Part shown: positions 26,672 to 36,254 of the stretch, piece after piece
How the letters are laid out: each line of letters opens with the position of its first letter
Numbering within the stretch: position 1 is the first letter of the stretch
Source: Paenibacillus antri
GTDB taxonomy: Bacteria > Bacillota > Bacilli > Paenibacillales > YIM-B00363
Length of the DNA stretch: 64,000 bases
Assembly: GCF_005765165.1 (NCBI RefSeq)
Contig: NZ_VCIW01000013.1
Span: forward strand, 124,001 to 188,000
Direction of reading: 5' to 3'
The notes under the pieces: model-generated
The model's input: only the letters and a program-made list of their open reading frames with translations
The model's database searches: none
What the model was told of the DNA's origin: nothing
Made by a program: the position numbers and the translations under genes

Positions 26672-26700
26672 TTGAAAACGCTTTACCCGCTACAATAAAT
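26672..26700 (+). promoter_or_regulatory. Candidate promoter with cre-like (CcpA) site for ABC importer
   Basis: TGAAAACGCTTTAC at 26673-26686 differs from the cre consensus TGWNANCGNTNWCA only in the last two bases. It overlaps TTGAAA (26672-26677), a likely -35 with ATAAAT 17 bp downstream. This would fit carbon catabolite repression of a sugar importer. Confidence 0.5.
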
Positions 26701-26728
26701 TTTATCACAGACAGAAGCGAGGGAACCC

Positions 26729-27691
26729 ATGGCACAGCTTTCGGTGGAACGAGAGAGCGAACTGAAGCGTCGAGCGGCCAGAGGCGGTGTGCTCCGGAGA
26801 TTCGCGAAACAGCTGGATATCCAGATGATGGTGCTGCCAGGCATTCTGCTGGTTCTTGTATTTAGCTACATTCCGATGTACGGCGTGTTGATGGCGTTTC
26901 AGGATTACAGCATCTTTAACGGCTTCTTGGCGAGTCCTTGGGTCGGGTTGAAGCACTTCCGAATGTTCTTCGAATCGCCGGAGTTTTACGAGGTGATGCG
27001 GAACACGATCGTGATCAGTTTGCTTAAATTTTTCGTCGGTTTCCCGGCGCCGATCCTGCTGGCTCTTATGCTGAACGAGGTCCGCAACATGGCGTTCAAG
27101 CGGATCGTGCAGACGGTCAGCTACTTGCCGCACTTCCTGTCCTGGGTCATCGTGGCGGGTCTCGTCATGTCGCTTCTGTCCGTAGACAACGGAAGCGTGA
27201 ACATCTTGATGCAGAAGCTTAATTTCATCGAGGAGCCGATTAACTTCCTCTCCATTCCGAATTACTTCTGGACGATCTTGGTGACGACAGGCTTGTGGAA
27301 GGAAATCGGGTTCGCGTCTATCGTATATCTGGCGGCGATCGCCGGAGTCGATCCAAGCCTCTACGAAGCGGCGGATATGGACGGAGCGAGCAAGTTCAAA
27401 CAAATTTTCCTGATTACGCTGCCTTCGATCACCCCCGTCGTCATTATTTTCATGATCTTGGCGATCGGCAACCTGCTGAGTGCAGGATTCGACGATATCT
27501 TGCTCCTCGGCGTAAACCCGGTGCTTCGCGACGTCGCCGACGTCATCGATACTTACGTCTATCGGGTGGGGATCCAGAGTTCCAGGTTCTCCTACGCAAC
27601 GGCCGTCGGATTGTTCAAAGCCGTCATCAGCGTCGGTTTGCTCACGATGGCGAACTATGTTGCGCGTAGATCCGGGCACAGCCTCTGGTAA
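26729..27691 (+). CDS. Carbohydrate ABC transporter permease (LplB/YtcP-type, first subunit)
   Basis: 320 residues, six membrane helices. The C-terminal EAADMDGASKFKQIFLITLP is the EAA loop that contacts the ATPase. N-terminal motif SYIPMYGVLMAFQDY is typical of LplB-like permeases. It pairs with the permease 34 bp downstream. GAGGGAA precedes the ATG. First gene of the importer operon. Confidence 0.92.
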   Translation: MAQLSVERESELKRRAARGGVLRRFAKQLDIQMMVLPGILLVLVFSYIPMYGVLMAFQDYSIFNGFLASPWVGLKHFRMFFESPEFYEVMRNTIVISLLKFFVGFPAPILLALMLNEVRNMAFKRIVQTVSYLPHFLSWVIVAGLVMSLLSVDNGSVNILMQKLNFIEEPINFLSIPNYFWTILVTTGLWKEIGFASIVYLAAIAGVDPSLYEAADMDGASKFKQIFLITLPSITPVVIIFMILAIGNLLSAGFDDILLLGVNPVLRDVADVIDTYVYRVGIQSSRFSYATAVGLFKAVISVGLLTMANYVARRSGHSLW

Positions 27692-27725
27692 ATCAGAAGG
27701 CAAGCGAAAGAAGGAGGCGGACATC

Positions 27726-28622
27726 ATGATACGCTTAGGTTTCGGAGATCGGCTCATGGTTATCACCATTTATATTTTGTTATCCATCCTCGCCTTCACG
27801 ACGTTTTATCCGTTCTGGAACGCGGCGGTCATCTCGTTGAACGTCGGCTCCGACACGGCGATGGGCGGCGTGACGTTCTGGCCGAGAGCATTCACTCTAG
27901 AAAACTACGCCATCGTGTTTAACGATGCGCGGCTGTTGAACGGCTTCTGGATTTCGATCCTTCGAACGGTCGTCGGCACGGTCGGTTCCATTATCGTGAC
28001 CGCCATTTTCGCTTACGGGCTCTCCCGCAACGACCTGATGGGCAGGAAGTTTTATATGATCTTATGCATCGTTACGATGTACTTCAGCGGCGGTCTCATC
28101 CCGTCCTTCCTGCTTATCCGGGAGCTCGGCATGATGAACTCGTTCTGGGTGTTCATTATCCCTTCGCTCGTCAGCGTGTGGAATATGATTATTTTCCGTA
28201 CATTCTTTAAAGAGCTTCCGGCGGGGCTGGAGGAGTCGGCGAAAATCGACGGCTGCGGCAACTGGGGGACGCTGTTCCGCATCGTACTGCCGTTATCGGG
28301 ACCGGTCATCGCGACCCTTGGACTGTTCACGGCGGTTTATCATTGGAACGACTGGTTCCTGCCGAGCATCTACATTTCTAACGAACACTTACTTCCGATT
28401 CAAACGATGCTGAAGCAAATCTTGAACTCCAACATCGTCTCGGAACAAGTGTCGCAGCTCGATTCGGCGGCTCAAGGACAGCTTGCGAAGATGCAAACCG
28501 TCACGAGCAAGTCGCTTTCGATGGCGACGATGATGGTCGCGACGCTTCCGATCATTATGGTGTACCCGTTCGTGCAGAAGTACTTCGTGAAGGGTGTTCT
28601 TGTCGGTTCGTTGAAGGGTTGA
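27726..28622 (+). CDS. Carbohydrate ABC transporter permease (YtcP/LplC-type, second subunit)
   Basis: 298 residues from the ATG at 27726 (AGGAGG 8 nt upstream). Six membrane helices; EAA loop EESAKIDGCGNWGTLFRIVLP near 190-210; YPFWNAAVISLN at the N-terminus is typical of this subunit. Forms the channel with the upstream permease. Confidence 0.92.
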   Translation: MIRLGFGDRLMVITIYILLSILAFTTFYPFWNAAVISLNVGSDTAMGGVTFWPRAFTLENYAIVFNDARLLNGFWISILRTVVGTVGSIIVTAIFAYGLSRNDLMGRKFYMILCIVTMYFSGGLIPSFLLIRELGMMNSFWVFIIPSLVSVWNMIIFRTFFKELPAGLEESAKIDGCGNWGTLFRIVLPLSGPVIATLGLFTAVYHWNDWFLPSIYISNEHLLPIQTMLKQILNSNIVSEQVSQLDSAAQGQLAKMQTVTSKSLSMATMMVATLPIIMVYPFVQKYFVKGVLVGSLKG

Positions 28623-28696
28623 TCGGTCCCGGGGAGAAGGCGAAAGCTTTTACCATAGATATCATTTATACTTACATTTGAGAGGGGTTTGACGTA

Positions 28697-30394
28697 ATGA
28701 CATCTACGAAGAAGTCGCTCTTGACGATGTTTACGGCCGTATTCGCGGCGGTCGCCGTGCTATCCGCATGCGGCAGCGGCAGCGAGGAAAGCGCGACGGA
28801 GGGTCAATCGGAAGGAAATACGGAAACGAAGACGGAAACGAAGACGGAAAACGGGGCGAGCTCGGATGCCGCGGCCGGCGGCGTCTTCCAGCTCGGCAGC
28901 GAGCCGTTGGAATTCACGTTCTACGGACATTATGACTGGTACACGATGCCGGAATGGGGCGGGGACGATTCCACGGCATGGATTAAAGAGAACAAGAAGG
29001 TCAATGTCGTTCCGGTTCACTCCGGCGGCAACGCGAAACAGAAGTTCAACACGATGATCGCCTCCAACGACCTGCCGGACGTCATGTGGATGGATCGCGG
29101 CGCGGACGTCGAGAAGCTTCGCGCGGCGGGCATGCTCGTACCGTACGACGACTACCTCGATAAATACCCGAACTTGAAGGAATGGCTCGGCGAGGCGGGG
29201 TTGAACATGCTGCGTTCCCCGGACGGTAAAATCTATCAGTTTCCGAACTGGTACACGAACCAGCCGAACGGCAACGCCGGTTACGTCGTCAACAAGAAGA
29301 TTTACGAAGAGCTCGGTTCGCCGAAGCTGGAGACGACGGACGATCTGTACAACTACCTGCTTCAAGTGAAAGAGAAGTTCCCTGACGTCGTCCCGTTCGA
29401 GCCGCATCTGGCGAAGGACGGCCAAGGCCTTGACGTACTGGTTTCGGCCTTCGGCGAAAATTTCGTCACCGCCCAGATCGGCCAGCGCGCGGCGGTCAAC
29501 GGCGGCGAGCTCGGTTCGATCTTCACGAATGAAGTGTTCCGCGAAGGCACGCAATACGCAAGCAAGCTGTTTCGCGAGAAGCTGATGACGCAGGACGCGC
29601 TTACGCAGACAGTAGACCAAATTACGGAGAAAATCGTAACCGGCCGCGTCGCGGTGTTCGCCTCGGCTTCCCCGACGGAGCTCGGTATGAAAGGCCACAT
29701 CGAATTGACGAAGAACGACCCGAACGCGGGCTACTTCATGATCTGGCCGGTGGCGAAGCCGGGTCTCGACCAGAAGAAGATCTTCTCGGGTACGTATACG
29801 CAGCTCGGCTGGAACGTCAGCGTCATTACGAAAGCGGCGGAGGATCCGGAGAAAATCTTCGCGTTCCTCGACTGGTATACCGGTCCGGAAGGACAGCGCG
29901 TTCTGATGTGGGGGCCGGAAGGCAAGTATTGGAACGGCGTGGAAGGAGACGGCACGCCGAAGTTCACGGAAGCTTATGTCAGCGACACGGCCGGCCTCAT
30001 CGACCTGCAGAGCAAGACGGTCAATCTCATGTGGAACGGGAACACGGTGTACGTCGACCAATCCAAGGCGAAGTACGAGAGCACGTTGCCGCCAGAGCAG
30101 CGGAACTGGGCGACGAACTATCAGTATGAAATTACATGGAAGACGCAAGCGAACGCGACGGAATTCATCAACCTGAGCCCGGCTCCGGATTCCGAGGAAG
30201 GCATCATCCAACAGCGCGTTAACGACATCTTCACCGAAGCCCGCGCCAAGGCGCTGTACGCGAAGAGCGATGCGGAAGTGCTCGCCATCCTCGATCAAGC
30301 GGATAAGGATGCGCAGGACGCAGGCCATGCCAAGCTGCTTGCTTACCAAACGCAAAAGTGGCAAGAAAACGTTGCAAGGATGAAAGGAAATTAA
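28697..30394 (+). CDS. Extracellular solute-binding lipoprotein (family 1), carbohydrate importer
   Basis: 565 residues. Signal peptide with lipobox LSAC, Cys25, then a Glu/Thr/Ser linker that contains a tandem TETK repeat encoded by a 12-bp direct repeat. The rest has the family-1 binding-protein pattern (DWYTMPEWGGDD, NDLPDVMWMDRG, GPEGQRVLMWGPEG). It captures a sugar or oligosaccharide outside the cell for the two permeases. Its size is typical of LplA-like proteins. No ATPase is encoded here, so a shared MsmX-type ATPase is expected. Confidence 0.9.
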   Translation: MTSTKKSLLTMFTAVFAAVAVLSACGSGSEESATEGQSEGNTETKTETKTENGASSDAAAGGVFQLGSEPLEFTFYGHYDWYTMPEWGGDDSTAWIKENKKVNVVPVHSGGNAKQKFNTMIASNDLPDVMWMDRGADVEKLRAAGMLVPYDDYLDKYPNLKEWLGEAGLNMLRSPDGKIYQFPNWYTNQPNGNAGYVVNKKIYEELGSPKLETTDDLYNYLLQVKEKFPDVVPFEPHLAKDGQGLDVLVSAFGENFVTAQIGQRAAVNGGELGSIFTNEVFREGTQYASKLFREKLMTQDALTQTVDQITEKIVTGRVAVFASASPTELGMKGHIELTKNDPNAGYFMIWPVAKPGLDQKKIFSGTYTQLGWNVSVITKAAEDPEKIFAFLDWYTGPEGQRVLMWGPEGKYWNGVEGDGTPKFTEAYVSDTAGLIDLQSKTVNLMWNGNTVYVDQSKAKYESTLPPEQRNWATNYQYEITWKTQANATEFINLSPAPDSEEGIIQQRVNDIFTEARAKALYAKSDAEVLAILDQADKDAQDAGHAKLLAYQTQKWQENVARMKGN

Positions 30395-30411
30395 AGTATA
30401 TTTCCCCATCT

Positions 30412-30451
30412 CGAAAGCAAGGGTATACTTTACGGTATACCCTTGCTTTCG
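30412..30451 (+). terminator. 17-bp perfect inverted repeat between binding-protein and regulator genes
   Basis: CGAAAGCAAGGGTATAC (30412-30428) pairs perfectly with 30435-30451, loop TTTACG. There is no T run after it, so it may act as a partial terminator or an mRNA-stabilising hairpin that lowers expression of the regulator genes relative to the binding protein. Confidence 0.7.
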
Positions 30452-30483
30452 TATCCCTACCTACCCTGGAGTTGAAGAGTCGA

Positions 30484-32025
30484 ATGTATAAAGTGCTTCT
30501 CGCCGACGATGAAATACTCGATTTAGAAGGGATGAAAACCTTTATTCCTTGGGAGGAACTCGGACTCGAAGTCGTCGGTGCGGTCAACAGCGGGTTTGCC
30601 GCATGGGAAATTATCGATCGACAAAAAATCGACATTCTCGTCACCGACGTCCGCATGCCGAACATGACGGGACTCGAGCTCGCGAGGAAGGCGATCGACA
30701 GGTGGGACCGTCTTCGCGTCATCTTCGTCAGCGGATATCAGGACTTTAATTATTTAAAGCAAGCGTTGACCTTGAACGCTTATAATTATGTGTTGAAGCC
30801 GATGGACGATCAAGAGCTGATCGAGTCGCTTCGGAAGGTGTGCAACGATCTCGATATCGAGAAGGCAAGGCTCGAAACCGAGCGGGCCTATAAGCAAATG
30901 GCGCCGATCGTCAAAAACGAATATTTGATTCAGATACTCGAGGGAGAATCGGACCGAGAGACGCAGGACGCGCTCGGCCGCGAGTATTCCATGGACGGAC
31001 TTCGCTGGCCCGTTCGGGTAGCCGTCTTCGAGATCGACGATATGACCTGGAAGCCGGAGCAGACGGACCGTTTCCTCTACAGCGTCTTAACGTTATGCCA
31101 AGAGAGAGGATTCGGTTGGGTATGCAAGCTGTCGCGGCAACGAGTCGCGGTATTGATCGAGGAAGGGGGCGAGTTGACGATATTGGACGAATGGGTCGCT
31201 CGGATGAAGGGGATGCTGCCCTTCTCCGTCACGATCGGCGTAGGCGGCGAAGTGTCCGCCATGCCCGAACTGCAGCGGACCTATCGGGAAGCGTTGCAAG
31301 CGCTGGATTTTAAGATGTTCAAAGGCAAGGGAAGATGGATCGATTACGAGGATACTAGAGGAACCGAGCGCGAGGAAGTCAGAAACCTGGACATTCAATT
31401 GGATTCCCTGTTCTCTTCCATGGCGAACTACGAGCTTGTGAACATCCATGACGAATTGGAGCAATTGTTCCGGTTCGCGCACGGGTTAAAGTCGAAATTT
31501 TCGATCCAAAACTTCGCCATGTTCTTGATTATGAAACTAAACGATTATTTGCGCTCGCAAAATGAAGATATGTTTCAGTTGTTGGAGCTCGACTTGGCTA
31601 AACTCGACATTCTGCTGCAATTCGAGACGATCGACGACATCCACTCTTGGCTGCGCCGGCGGGTGTTCGAAATTTCGGAGAAGCTTCATACGAAATCGAG
31701 GGGCAAGCATTGGAAGCTCGTTCAAGAAATTATCGAATACGTGGGCGCGCGGCTGCACGAGAACGTCACGTTGCGCGATGTAGCCGACTACTTCTCGTTC
31801 TCGCCGAACTACCTCGGTCATCTGTTTAAGGAAGAGACGGGGAAAAACTTCAGCGACACGATTATCGCACTGCGGATGGAGAGAGCCGCCGTATTGCTGA
31901 AGGATACGAATCTCAAGATTTACGAGGTCGCCGACAAGGTAGGGTATCGGTACTTACCTTATTTTAGCCGCCAATTCAAAGAAACGTACGGGATGAAGCC
32001 GATGGAATATCGCCGCAAATCGTAA
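30484..32025 (+). CDS. yesN: Response regulator with AraC DNA-binding domain (YesN type)
   Basis: 513 residues from the ATG at 30484 (GGAG 13 nt upstream). Receiver domain with Asp9/Asp10-type acidic residues, phospho-acceptor Asp55 (ILVTDVRMPN) and Lys in LKPMDD; a long linker; two AraC helix-turn-helix motifs in the last ~100 residues (VADYFSFSPNYLGHLFKEETG, then YEVADKVGYRYLPYFSRQF). Partner of the kinase 16 bp downstream; likely controls the adjacent importer operon. The symbol follows the family, not proven orthology. Confidence 0.9.
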   Translation: MYKVLLADDEILDLEGMKTFIPWEELGLEVVGAVNSGFAAWEIIDRQKIDILVTDVRMPNMTGLELARKAIDRWDRLRVIFVSGYQDFNYLKQALTLNAYNYVLKPMDDQELIESLRKVCNDLDIEKARLETERAYKQMAPIVKNEYLIQILEGESDRETQDALGREYSMDGLRWPVRVAVFEIDDMTWKPEQTDRFLYSVLTLCQERGFGWVCKLSRQRVAVLIEEGGELTILDEWVARMKGMLPFSVTIGVGGEVSAMPELQRTYREALQALDFKMFKGKGRWIDYEDTRGTEREEVRNLDIQLDSLFSSMANYELVNIHDELEQLFRFAHGLKSKFSIQNFAMFLIMKLNDYLRSQNEDMFQLLELDLAKLDILLQFETIDDIHSWLRRRVFEISEKLHTKSRGKHWKLVQEIIEYVGARLHENVTLRDVADYFSFSPNYLGHLFKEETGKNFSDTIIALRMERAAVLLKDTNLKIYEVADKVGYRYLPYFSRQFKETYGMKPMEYRRKS

Positions 32026-32041
32026 GGGGAGCCGTTGGACG

Positions 32042-33787
32042 ATGCAGACGGAACAGAAGAAACGGTACTTGCCGTTCGGGTATAAATTGATGCTATCCTA
32101 TTGCATATTGATTATCATCCCCGTCCTGCTCGTCGGTTACGTCGCGAATTCCGTATTCGTCAACTCGACCCGGCAGCAGACGCGAACGAATATCCAAGGC
32201 ACTCTGCAGCAGATGGCGGATAATATCAGTTACAAGATGGAAGATACGGAACGGCTCACCGACATGCTCTATTACGACGAAGCGTTGGCCGGTCACCTCC
32301 GTCATTACGAGGAAGGGTGGGTAAGTTATTCGGCCACGACCAACTATTTGCTGCCGAAGTTCAACTCCACGATCGAAGCGACGAACCGGAGCATCTGGAT
32401 GTCGGTGTTTCTTCATAACGAGTCGCTTCCTGAAATATACAATACTTACGACGGCAACGATCCGCTTACGGAGAAGAGCCGGCTGCTCGACATTTTCCAT
32501 ATAAGGCGAATTACCGATCGCGATTGGTATCGGTCGTTTCCGTCCGAGGTCCATGGCGTCACGATGGAGTGGCGCCAAATCGAAGACGACGAGACGTTCC
32601 GTCGGATCTCGTTGCTCCGTCGCCTCGTCGACGTCGACGACTCCGCGTCGATGCGGGAGATCGGGTTTATCCGCATCAGCGTCAGGCTCTCCGATTTGTT
32701 CGAGAGCTTGGACTACCGCAAAATCGGCGAAGGCACCGCGATTACGATTACCGCTGCGGACGGCAGCATCCTGATGTCCTCCGGAACGACGGAAGAGGAG
32801 CTCGACGATGCGCGGAAGAACGACGCAAGCGGCCCGATCGTCATCGAACAACGATTGCCGTCCCAAGATTGGAATATCGTAGCGCTTGTGCCTACGGGCA
32901 TCACGGAGCGCGATACGAGCAAGGTTCGCTGGCTCACCTTGCTGATTTGTTTCGTCAGCTTTCTCGTTTTCTCGGTGCTGGCGATGTTTCTCTCTCGATA
33001 TTTCGCAAGAAGGGTCGGCAAGATCGTCTCCGTGCTTGATTCGTTCCAGGAGGGCGACTTCCATAAGAGGATCTTCTTCAAGGGGAACGATGAGTTCACC
33101 CATATTTCCGGCGCGTTGAACGATATGGGCCAAAATATCGGCGATTTGATCAAGGAGGTTTATTTAACCAACATTCAGAAGAAGGAAGCCGAACTTGAGT
33201 CGCTGCAAGCGCAGATCAATCCGCATTTTCTCTATAACACGCTTTCGTCGATCAGCCGGCTGGCGAAGTTCGGCGAGACGGATAAGCTACAGCGCATGGT
33301 GAGGGACTTGGCGAAATTTTACCGGCTGTCGCTTAACGAGGGGAGGACGGTCATCCCGATTCTGAGCGAACTCGACCAGGCGAAGGCGTACGTCGATATC
33401 CAGAAGACGAAGTACGGGGATCGGATGAATGTGTTTTGGGATATCGATCCGGCCGTTGTTCGATACAATACGATCAAGTTGGTGCTGCAGCCGTTCATCG
33501 AAAACGTACTCGAACACGCCTGGGTCGGCGATCGCATTCACATCCGGATCGCGGGAACGCTGGAAGGCGACCGGATTGCGCTTAAGATTATTGACGACGG
33601 CGTAGGAATACGCCCGGATCGGATCCGGCAAATCTTCGATCCGTCAGAAGGGTTGAATCTCGGGTACGGCATCCGGAACGTGGATCAGCGAATCAAGCTG
33701 CATTACGGGAACGAATACGGCGTGACGATGTGCAGCCGATCGGGGATCGGCACCACGGTGCAAATCATGATTCCAGCGTTGCGGTAA
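32042..33787 (+). CDS. yesM: Sensor histidine kinase (YesM type)
   Basis: 581 residues. Membrane helices about 15-35 and 292-318 around an extracellular sensor domain of about 255 residues; HAMP about 315-370; His_kinase domain with QINPHFLYNTL, phospho-acceptor His395; C-terminal HATPase with DDGVGI and GYGIRNV. It senses extracellular sugar or wall material in its family and phosphorylates the YesN-type regulator. It converges with the LTA-synthase-like gene, 6 bp between stops. Confidence 0.9.
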   Translation: MQTEQKKRYLPFGYKLMLSYCILIIIPVLLVGYVANSVFVNSTRQQTRTNIQGTLQQMADNISYKMEDTERLTDMLYYDEALAGHLRHYEEGWVSYSATTNYLLPKFNSTIEATNRSIWMSVFLHNESLPEIYNTYDGNDPLTEKSRLLDIFHIRRITDRDWYRSFPSEVHGVTMEWRQIEDDETFRRISLLRRLVDVDDSASMREIGFIRISVRLSDLFESLDYRKIGEGTAITITAADGSILMSSGTTEEELDDARKNDASGPIVIEQRLPSQDWNIVALVPTGITERDTSKVRWLTLLICFVSFLVFSVLAMFLSRYFARRVGKIVSVLDSFQEGDFHKRIFFKGNDEFTHISGALNDMGQNIGDLIKEVYLTNIQKKEAELESLQAQINPHFLYNTLSSISRLAKFGETDKLQRMVRDLAKFYRLSLNEGRTVIPILSELDQAKAYVDIQKTKYGDRMNVFWDIDPAVVRYNTIKLVLQPFIENVLEHAWVGDRIHIRIAGTLEGDRIALKIIDDGVGIRPDRIRQIFDPSEGLNLGYGIRNVDQRIKLHYGNEYGVTMCSRSGIGTTVQIMIPALR

Positions 33788-33793
33788 GCTTGT

Positions 33794-35461
33794 TCACGGA
33801 GCGATCTGAATCCATAGCTCTTCGCCGAGCCAAGTAGAAACCTGGTACCAACCGGTACCCTTCCATTCCTTAAGCGCATATAACGTTTGTTTTCCGATTT
33901 CCAATCGAGGTTTAAGCCTTTCGTTCGGTTCGGAGAAAAGCTTCGCCCGGTGCGGGAGCTCGACGAGCTTAAATACCTCTTGGATCGGGTTCAAGGTCCG
34001 GACCCAATGCTCTTTGCCATCGTCGTCATAGAAAGAATACCACTCGCCCTGTTGCCGGAAGGTCGTGATTACGGTACCCGCAGGTAAACTGGCGACGATC
34101 GACTGCGGATCCTCGGGGCTTTCATAGACATCGGACGGTTCGGTCAGTTCAATATCGGTTCCGAAGGAGTCGTCTTTCGTCGGCAAAGCGCGTACGATGT
34201 CGTCCGATTGTCGGAAGCGCTGCAGCTGTCGTTGCTTTTCTTCCTCCACATTGAACGCTGCTTCCATAGGAGCTTCTCTGGTTTCGATAGAAAGCAACGA
34301 ACCGTCCGCGGCATCGTACAACACATTCCGATATACGAAGGTACCTTCTTCCGCGAAGCTGCTCCGTATGGCTACAGGGTGGTCGGCGTTCGTAAACAAA
34401 TCGAAGCCGAACACCGGGGTATCCATACGTAGGCCCAGCAAAGGCAATACCGTCGGCAACATATCCAAGTGACCGCCCGCCATCGTATGTTCTCCGGCCG
34501 TTGCGCCGCTCCCATGAATAATGAAGGGAACTTGCAGGGCGTCGACCTTATCGTAGGCTCTCCCCAGAAAATCCTCGAGCGCCGCTTCCTCTTGTTCCTT
34601 CACGAATTTCATCTGAAGTCCCGAATGGTCGCCGTAAAGCACAAGAATCGTATTATCCCATAGGTCGTTAGCTTTCAATGCTTCGATAAACTCGCCGATC
34701 GCGGCGTCTACGTAATGGACCGCGTGCAAATAATTCCCCACCAGGTTTCCTTCGTACACCTCCGGAAGTTTCATCGACTTCATGTTCTTGGGCAGGGAAT
34801 AAGGGTAATGGCTGGACATCGTGACGAATTGGGCATAAAAGGGTTGGTCTAAGGTTTCCAGTACGTCCATGCCTTTCTCGAACAGCACCCGATCGCTCGA
34901 ACCGGAAGCCACGAGATCCTCAAGTCCGAAGTACGCCTTATCGTAATAAGAGTCGAAGCCTAAGGCGGAGTAGAAGTTCTTGCGATTCCAGAACATGACG
35001 TTATTCACATGCAGCGTGGTCGAATGGTAGCCTTGCGCTCCCAGTAAGCGAGGCAGGCTGGGAAATCGCTTGTCCGCGGCATCCACCGCGACGCTTTGAG
35101 GAAATTTGAATGGGTGCAAGGAGGTATTCATCATGAATTCCGCATCCGACGTAGAGCCTCCGCCATTTTGTAAATAGAAGTTAGAAAAGTATGCGGAATC
35201 CCTGATCAGTTCATTGAGGTTGGGGGTGATTTCGGTTCCGCGAACGGAACGATTCAGTACGAAGGTCTGGAATGCTTCCAGTTGGATCGCGATGATGTTG
35301 GGGCGATTCGCATGGCTTTCAACGGCGTCAACTTCCTCTGCATTGTTAACGCTTTCAATAACGGCGACGGGCTCGACTTGCTGCTCTTCAACATACACAT
35401 GTTCCGAACAACCGGAGACGATAATCACTACCAGCATCAAAAGGAAAAGACCTGTTTTCAT
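33794..35461 (-). CDS. LTA synthase-like sulfatase-fold lipoprotein with C-terminal SH3-like domain
   Basis: 555 residues. Signal peptide with lipobox VSGC (Cys18) instead of the five N-terminal membrane helices usual in LtaS. Catalytic domain about 50-420: IIAIQLEAFQ (metal-ligand Glu62), GGGSTSDAEF with the nucleophilic Thr104, SSHYPY, and GDHSG with Asp/His ligands. The last ~115 residues look like a bacterial SH3/SH3b domain (GTVITTFRQQGEWYSFYDDD), suited to cell-wall binding. It probably transfers glycerol phosphate, or hydrolyses such bonds, outside the cell. GGGAGA precedes the ATG. Confidence 0.85.
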   Translation of the reverse strand: MKTGLFLLMLVVIIVSGCSEHVYVEEQQVEPVAVIESVNNAEEVDAVESHANRPNIIAIQLEAFQTFVLNRSVRGTEITPNLNELIRDSAYFSNFYLQNGGGSTSDAEFMMNTSLHPFKFPQSVAVDAADKRFPSLPRLLGAQGYHSTTLHVNNVMFWNRKNFYSALGFDSYYDKAYFGLEDLVASGSSDRVLFEKGMDVLETLDQPFYAQFVTMSSHYPYSLPKNMKSMKLPEVYEGNLVGNYLHAVHYVDAAIGEFIEALKANDLWDNTILVLYGDHSGLQMKFVKEQEEAALEDFLGRAYDKVDALQVPFIIHGSGATAGEHTMAGGHLDMLPTVLPLLGLRMDTPVFGFDLFTNADHPVAIRSSFAEEGTFVYRNVLYDAADGSLLSIETREAPMEAAFNVEEEKQRQLQRFRQSDDIVRALPTKDDSFGTDIELTEPSDVYESPEDPQSIVASLPAGTVITTFRQQGEWYSFYDDDGKEHWVRTLNPIQEVFKLVELPHRAKLFSEPNERLKPRLEIGKQTLYALKEWKGTGWYQVSTWLGEELWIQIAP

Positions 35462-35636
35462 AATCTTATCTCCCGTGTTGAACGACGTGAATGAGCAATG
35501 AGGTTTACAAGTATTTTACAACGGATCGGGCGGTTTGGGTAAGAAGGAAATGAAGTCGTTCGGGAAGAAAAGTTTTCCACGAATCCCGGACATCCTGTGG
35601 TACCCTTAGGGAAACGAGAAGAAAAGGGGAGCACGA

Positions 35637-36254
35637 ATGGATCCGAAGTGGCTTGAATGGGCAAAACAGCTCCAATCGATCGCGCAGGCTGGACTAACCT
35701 ACTCGAAAGACGTATACGACTTAGAGAGATTCGAACAATTACGCGACATCAGTATGGAAATCATGTCCGCGCATACGAATACGGAAATGAGGGTTCTTAA
35801 AGACTTATTTGCCAATGAAACCGGCTATGCGACGCCTAAAGTCGATATTCGCGCTGTAGTCTTCCAAGACAATAAACTTCTGATGGTACGGGAAAAAATA
35901 GACGGCTGTTGGTCCTTGCCAGGCGGTTGGGCGGACATAGGCTTCACTCCAACCGAGGTAGCTGTTAAAGAGGTGAAGGAAGAATCCGGGTTCGATGTGA
36001 AGGCCATTGGGCTGTTAGCCGTTCACGACAAGAAGTGCCATCCGCACCCGCCTTCACCCTATCACGTTTATAAGATGTTCATCCGATGTGAAATCGTCGG
36101 CGGTCAAGCAAGAGAGGGGACGGAAACGAGCGCCGTAGCATTTTTCGGCGAACATGAACTGCCTCCGCTTTCCGTTGAACGGAATACGAGTTCGCAAATT
36201 CAAATGGCTTTTCGTTATTTAAGAAATCCGCAGGAACGCGCGATCTGCGATTAA
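35637..36254 (+). CDS. NUDIX hydrolase with N-terminal NUDIX_N domain
   Basis: 205 residues. N-terminal helical domain about 1-65 (LEWAKQLQSIAQAGLTYSKDVYDLERFEQL), as in the ADP-ribose/CDP-choline-type NUDIX proteins; Nudix box GWADIGFTPTEVAVKEVKEE with KEVKEESG in place of the usual REVxEE, a conservative Arg-to-Lys change. It cleaves a nucleoside diphosphate linked to another group; substrate not determined. Its stop overlaps the stop of the convergent gerAB-like gene by 4 bp. AAGGGGAG precedes the ATG. Confidence 0.9.
   Translation: MDPKWLEWAKQLQSIAQAGLTYSKDVYDLERFEQLRDISMEIMSAHTNTEMRVLKDLFANETGYATPKVDIRAVVFQDNKLLMVREKIDGCWSLPGGWADIGFTPTEVAVKEVKEESGFDVKAIGLLAVHDKKCHPHPPSPYHVYKMFIRCEIVGGQAREGTETSAVAFFGEHELPPLSVERNTSSQIQMAFRYLRNPQERAICD

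Noticed and set aside
28800-28850. Tandem 12-bp repeat in the binding-protein linker as a regulatory repeat
   Set aside because: It simply encodes the TETK-rich linker after the lipobox.
28760-30409. 549-codon minus-strand frame opposite the binding-protein gene
   Set aside because: Antisense to a clearly real lipoprotein gene; Arg/Leu-rich and without motifs.
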